DNA of 34,925 bases from Fibrobacter sp. (GTDB lineage: Bacteria > Fibrobacterota > Chitinivibrionia > Chitinivibrionales > Chitinispirillaceae). A program made the translations under genes and the position numbers. Under the pieces are notes generated by a model. That model was not told where the DNA came from. It saw only the letters and a program-made list of their open reading frames with translations, and did not search any database. The stretch is taken from the NCBI GenBank assembly GCA_012728995.1, contig JAAYEB010000061.1:1-34925 (forward strand). The letters run 5' to 3'. Below are positions 31,981-34,925 of this stretch, one piece after another (positions within the stretch are counted from its first letter, which is position 1; every line of letters starts with the position of its first letter).

Positions 31981-33441
31981 TTAAACAATTGTCAACTTAC
32001 CTGATATGAATCTCCCATTAAATCCCAATCGCACAATGTATTGTCCGGCAGGGACAATTGATCCCTGGTTATTACGACAATCCCATTCAACAGAATATCC
32101 CCCTGCCAGAAGGTATTCGCTGCCAAGTTTGCGGATTTCTTTACCATTTATATTGTAGATTTTAAGAGAGACTGCGAAACTGGCTGGCAAACTGAATCTG
32201 ATTTTTATCCGCCCTTTTCGCATACTGCTCTCAGTCTGTGGATATAGAAACGGTTTGGGATCCAGATAACGTGAGTCGAGAACTGAAGTAACAGGTTTGT
32301 CCAGAACCGTCTCGGGTGGTCCACCACTCCAGCTTGTCTGGTATGAAGGTTCATCAGTATATGATCTTGGGAGCCTGTAGGTTTTGACATAGTTTTGAAG
32401 CTCATCCATTGACCCATGTATAAAGTTTATTTTATCGAGGTCATAGTTACCAATACCGGCATTTGAGAGCCAGAGTAAAGTACGCGCATCGGTGAAGCTA
32501 GGATTAGCCTTGTCTATCGGGTCTGTAGGGATATCAGAAAGCCCCATTAACTTTGCGCACAAGCGGTCAACAGCAAGAGGGTCGGTTCCAGCTATTGCAC
32601 AGTACTGCATAACACTTGTTCCATTACCAGGCCCTTCACCTTCCATTCCCTCCCATGCATCAAGTACACTTAAAGAAGGTATTCTCTTTTCAAAAATCAT
32701 ATTTCCAAGCTGGTATATGTTATAAGACAGACACTTATTCTCACCATCCTTTGTACCATCCCACCAGCCGATCTGACCATGCATCTGCTGTTTGTGACTT
32801 ACAGCCGGTGCACCCATCAGTACATTCTTGCAAACTCCGGTAATCACCTGGCAGTTATGAGTCTTGGGCCTGCAGATTGAAATAACATAGTATTGCGAGT
32901 CAAGAAAAACACTATGTACCGGAATTTTTACTGTTGATGTCAAATCGGGCAGCCATATTTGACATTCATCTGTTGAAAATTTATCAGTCGCATCCAGATC
33001 CACAATCGAAATATTACTGTATTCATTTAATAAATCATTATATCCATAACTCTGAAATCCATGAGTAACTCCATAACCAGCAGCAGATTCAGCTATTATT
33101 ATGGGCTGTTCTGTAATGCTTCGTAAATAATCCAGTAATCCCCGTAATGCATCGACATGCGTAGCAACAAGCGGGTTGAAACTGGAAACAACATTTACCT
33201 TTATTACAATAGTTTTCCCCTCAATTCCCTCTTTTACCTTTTCACGCCACGGCTCAAGCACATCAATAATCATCTGTTTTCTCGTACCAGCCGCTGATGA
33301 CCCCACAAAGGAAACATCACTAATATTACTTGAAAGTGGTTCTTCTGCAAAAACTTTGCTTTTAATCACTGCAGGTCCGGCAGCAATCATGGCAGCACAA
33401 CTTCCGGATATTCGTAAAAATGCCCGCCGATTAAAACTCAC
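31981..33441 (-). CDS. Tat-exported DUF362 protein with C-terminal sorting domain
   Basis: 486 residues from a GTG at 33441 that has GGAGG 8 bases upstream. The ATG at 33456 gives five more residues, but the Shine-Dalgarno lies inside it. The start NRRAFLRISGSCAAMIAAGP is a twin-arginine signal. The body has DUF362 features: IVIKVNVVSSFNPLVATHVD, PIIIAESAAGYGVTHGFQSY, ISICRPKTHNCQVITGVCKN, and IAGTDPLAVDRLCAKLMGL. The last 75 residues (FAVSLKIYNINGKEIRKLGS, IVPAGQYIVRLGFNG) form a FlgD-like or T9SS-type tail. DUF362 function is unknown, although some members carry ferredoxin domains; none is seen here. The 300 bases to the divergent SMP-30-like gene hold no gene. Confidence 0.85.
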   Translation of the reverse strand: MSFNRRAFLRISGSCAAMIAAGPAVIKSKVFAEEPLSSNISDVSFVGSSAAGTRKQMIIDVLEPWREKVKEGIEGKTIVIKVNVVSSFNPLVATHVDALRGLLDYLRSITEQPIIIAESAAGYGVTHGFQSYGYNDLLNEYSNISIVDLDATDKFSTDECQIWLPDLTSTVKIPVHSVFLDSQYYVISICRPKTHNCQVITGVCKNVLMGAPAVSHKQQMHGQIGWWDGTKDGENKCLSYNIYQLGNMIFEKRIPSLSVLDAWEGMEGEGPGNGTSVMQYCAIAGTDPLAVDRLCAKLMGLSDIPTDPIDKANPSFTDARTLLWLSNAGIGNYDLDKINFIHGSMDELQNYVKTYRLPRSYTDEPSYQTSWSGGPPETVLDKPVTSVLDSRYLDPKPFLYPQTESSMRKGRIKIRFSLPASFAVSLKIYNINGKEIRKLGSEYLLAGGYSVEWDCRNNQGSIVPAGQYIVRLGFNGRFISGKLTIV

Positions 33442-33741
33442 GTTTAGATCCTCCATATGATAATTGTTTTACTAAATTTATCTTATTTTCTGGTTAGTGA
33501 TAAGCAGACCAGTTTTTGATCAATTTTTTTAACCATAAGAAATATGATATCTCCTGTTTTCTTTTAAAACAACCTCATTTCCTGTTTTTGATAATATTGA
33601 ATACTTACTATAAAAACAATTTAGATATAAGATGTTTTAATTTCTTTTTAAAATCATTATATTCTGGTTATTGTTACTTATATACTTTTGGTTAAAAGGT
33701 AAACGAGTAGAATTAATTCTTATGTTTTCTGGAGATCATAT

Positions 33742-34917
33742 ATGCAGAATTTCATAGCTTTTCACAGAATGATAATTCCTGTGTTGATTATATTGGTGGG
33801 GGTAATAAGTGGTTTTGCACACACAGTTACCCTTCCCGAAAACCTTGTATCGGGAAATGAAACAGTTCAAACAGTTAAAACCGATATTAATTTTGGTGAA
33901 GGCCCGGCAGTTGATTCATCCGGAAACCTGTATTTTACGGATAGAGATCCCAGCCGGATCTGGAAAATAACCCCTGATGGTAATGCTGTTGTTTATAGAA
34001 ATCCTGCAAACAATGCGAATGGCCTTATTTTTGACTCAGAAAACCGGTTAATAGTGTGTGAAAAAAACGGTCTGACACGAGTTGAAAGCGACAGTTCAAT
34101 TACACAATTACTAAAAGCTGACACGCTTGGAAGCGAAGGCCCTAATGATCTTTATTTAACATCAAATGGCGGTATTTTTTTCACAAGCTCTGTCTGGAAC
34201 AGCTCGGGGAGACTATTCTACCTCTCTTCTGATGGTAATGTAAAAACCATTCTCTCTTTCTTAGGAATGAATTATCCCAATGGTGTTGCATATATCGAAG
34301 AAAAACAACTCCTGTACTTGTGTCTCACACAAAGTAACAGGGTCTTGAAGTATCAAGTCAATGATGACATGAGTGTTTGGGAAATCGGAAAATTTTGTGA
34401 TGTCGGATCACCTGACGGGTTAGCTGTTGATAACGACTGCAATTTATGGATAGCCGGTACTGATGGGGGGCAGCCGGGAGTAATAGTTTTTGACACATCC
34501 GGTAACAAGTTAGGTAAAATTGCTATCAGTGGTCAGATCAGTGTACAAAATTGTGCATTCGGTGGACCAGGCAGAAAAATACTGTATATCACAGGAAAAA
34601 CCGCTGTTTACAGTATCAAAACTGTAATTGGAGGAAGGAGTACTACTGGAAATACCACAAGTATCAAGAAAACAGGCAAAAATGATCTGGCTGCAGGATA
34701 TAATCATGTTTTTAAAAAGAGTAATTCTTATATAAAAATATGGAGCCTTGATGGAAGATATATAGCAAATTATAAATACCAGAACAGCAACACTGAAACC
34801 GACAACACAATTTCAGTTCCAGACATTATTAAAAATCGCTTATCTTACGGTGCCTATTATCTGGATTATACAACCAAAAATTCAAAACAAAGAAAACTTT
34901 TCATTATGAGTAAATAA
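33742..34917 (+). CDS. Secreted SMP-30/gluconolactonase-like beta-propeller protein
   Basis: 391 residues, GGAG before the ATG. Signal peptide (IIPVLIILVGVISGFAH). A six-bladed propeller follows: FGEGPAVDSSGNLYFTDRDP, RIWKITPDGNAVVYR, NANGLIFDSENRLIVCEKNG, GPNDLYLTSNGGIFFTSSVW, MNYPNGVAYIEEKQLLYLCL, and GSPDGLAVDNDCNLWIAGTD. The E-G-P, P-N-D and P-D-G positions are the usual metal-binding loops of SMP-30/gluconolactonase. The last 80 residues (IKIWSLDGRYIANYKYQ, then LSYGAYYLDYTTKNSKQRKL) look like a secretion sorting tail. It may hydrolyse sugar lactones outside the cell; substrate unknown. Confidence 0.87.
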   Translation: MQNFIAFHRMIIPVLIILVGVISGFAHTVTLPENLVSGNETVQTVKTDINFGEGPAVDSSGNLYFTDRDPSRIWKITPDGNAVVYRNPANNANGLIFDSENRLIVCEKNGLTRVESDSSITQLLKADTLGSEGPNDLYLTSNGGIFFTSSVWNSSGRLFYLSSDGNVKTILSFLGMNYPNGVAYIEEKQLLYLCLTQSNRVLKYQVNDDMSVWEIGKFCDVGSPDGLAVDNDCNLWIAGTDGGQPGVIVFDTSGNKLGKIAISGQISVQNCAFGGPGRKILYITGKTAVYSIKTVIGGRSTTGNTTSIKKTGKNDLAAGYNHVFKKSNSYIKIWSLDGRYIANYKYQNSNTETDNTISVPDIIKNRLSYGAYYLDYTTKNSKQRKLFIMSK

Positions 34918-34925
34918 ACTCTCTA

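Overview
The window looks like a chromosome segment of a Gram-negative bacterium of the Fibrobacterota (Fibrobacter / Chitinispirillum-like) with an integrated mobile element. The lineage is inferred from three things. First, there is a TIGR02147-family regulator next to a DUF2341/LamG surface lipoprotein, a pairing known mainly from Fibrobacter relatives. Second, several secreted proteins end in short beta-rich C-terminal domains resembling type IX secretion sorting tails. Third, there is plant-polysaccharide machinery: a GH53 galactanase and a beta-helix protein.

Left chromosomal flank (1-8335): the start of a pyridoxamine-phosphate-oxidase-like protein, an AraC regulator, a decayed gene, and a leftward polysaccharide cluster (TIGR02147 regulator, LamG lipoprotein, GH53 galactanase, beta-helix protein). 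An AT-rich gap without genes follows.

Integrated element (8336-25067, about 16.7 kb): it sits in the 3' half of an initiator tRNA-fMet gene and is bounded by a perfect 46-bp direct repeat. The tRNA stays intact at the right end. The left arm reads leftward: a tail-hub-like gene, two small Cro-like HTH proteins, a four-gene operon behind a long structured leader RNA, a HEPN gene pair, a ParB-like fragment, and a 1.4-kb noncoding zone with an origin-like iteron cluster. The right arm reads rightward: an XRE-like regulator, a coiled-coil protein, a SprT-like metalloprotein, a primase-polymerase/SF3 helicase, several very small genes, two excisionase-like proteins and a tyrosine integrase. Arrays of an 11-12 bp repeat (CCGGTACAAA) lie just inside both ends and are probably integrase or excisionase arm sites. 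I see no capsid, portal or terminase gene, so the element looks like a self-replicating integrative plasmid or a phage satellite rather than a full prophage.

Right chromosomal flank (25068-34925): the tRNA, a scrambled tRNA copy, and a rightward TolC / membrane-fusion / RND efflux operon ending in its own TetR regulator, with a consensus promoter and an adjacent inverted-repeat operator. A Tat-exported DUF362 protein and an SMP-30-like secreted protein are then transcribed divergently.

The most interesting signals are all in the element: the leader RNA whose internal segment is exactly complementary to its own Shine-Dalgarno region, a hairpin enclosing the integrase ribosome-binding site, the terminal repeat arrays, the iteron origin, a stand-alone copy of the primase C-terminal domain, and a lone virion-like gene. 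Functions come from reading the sequence; no database search was run.
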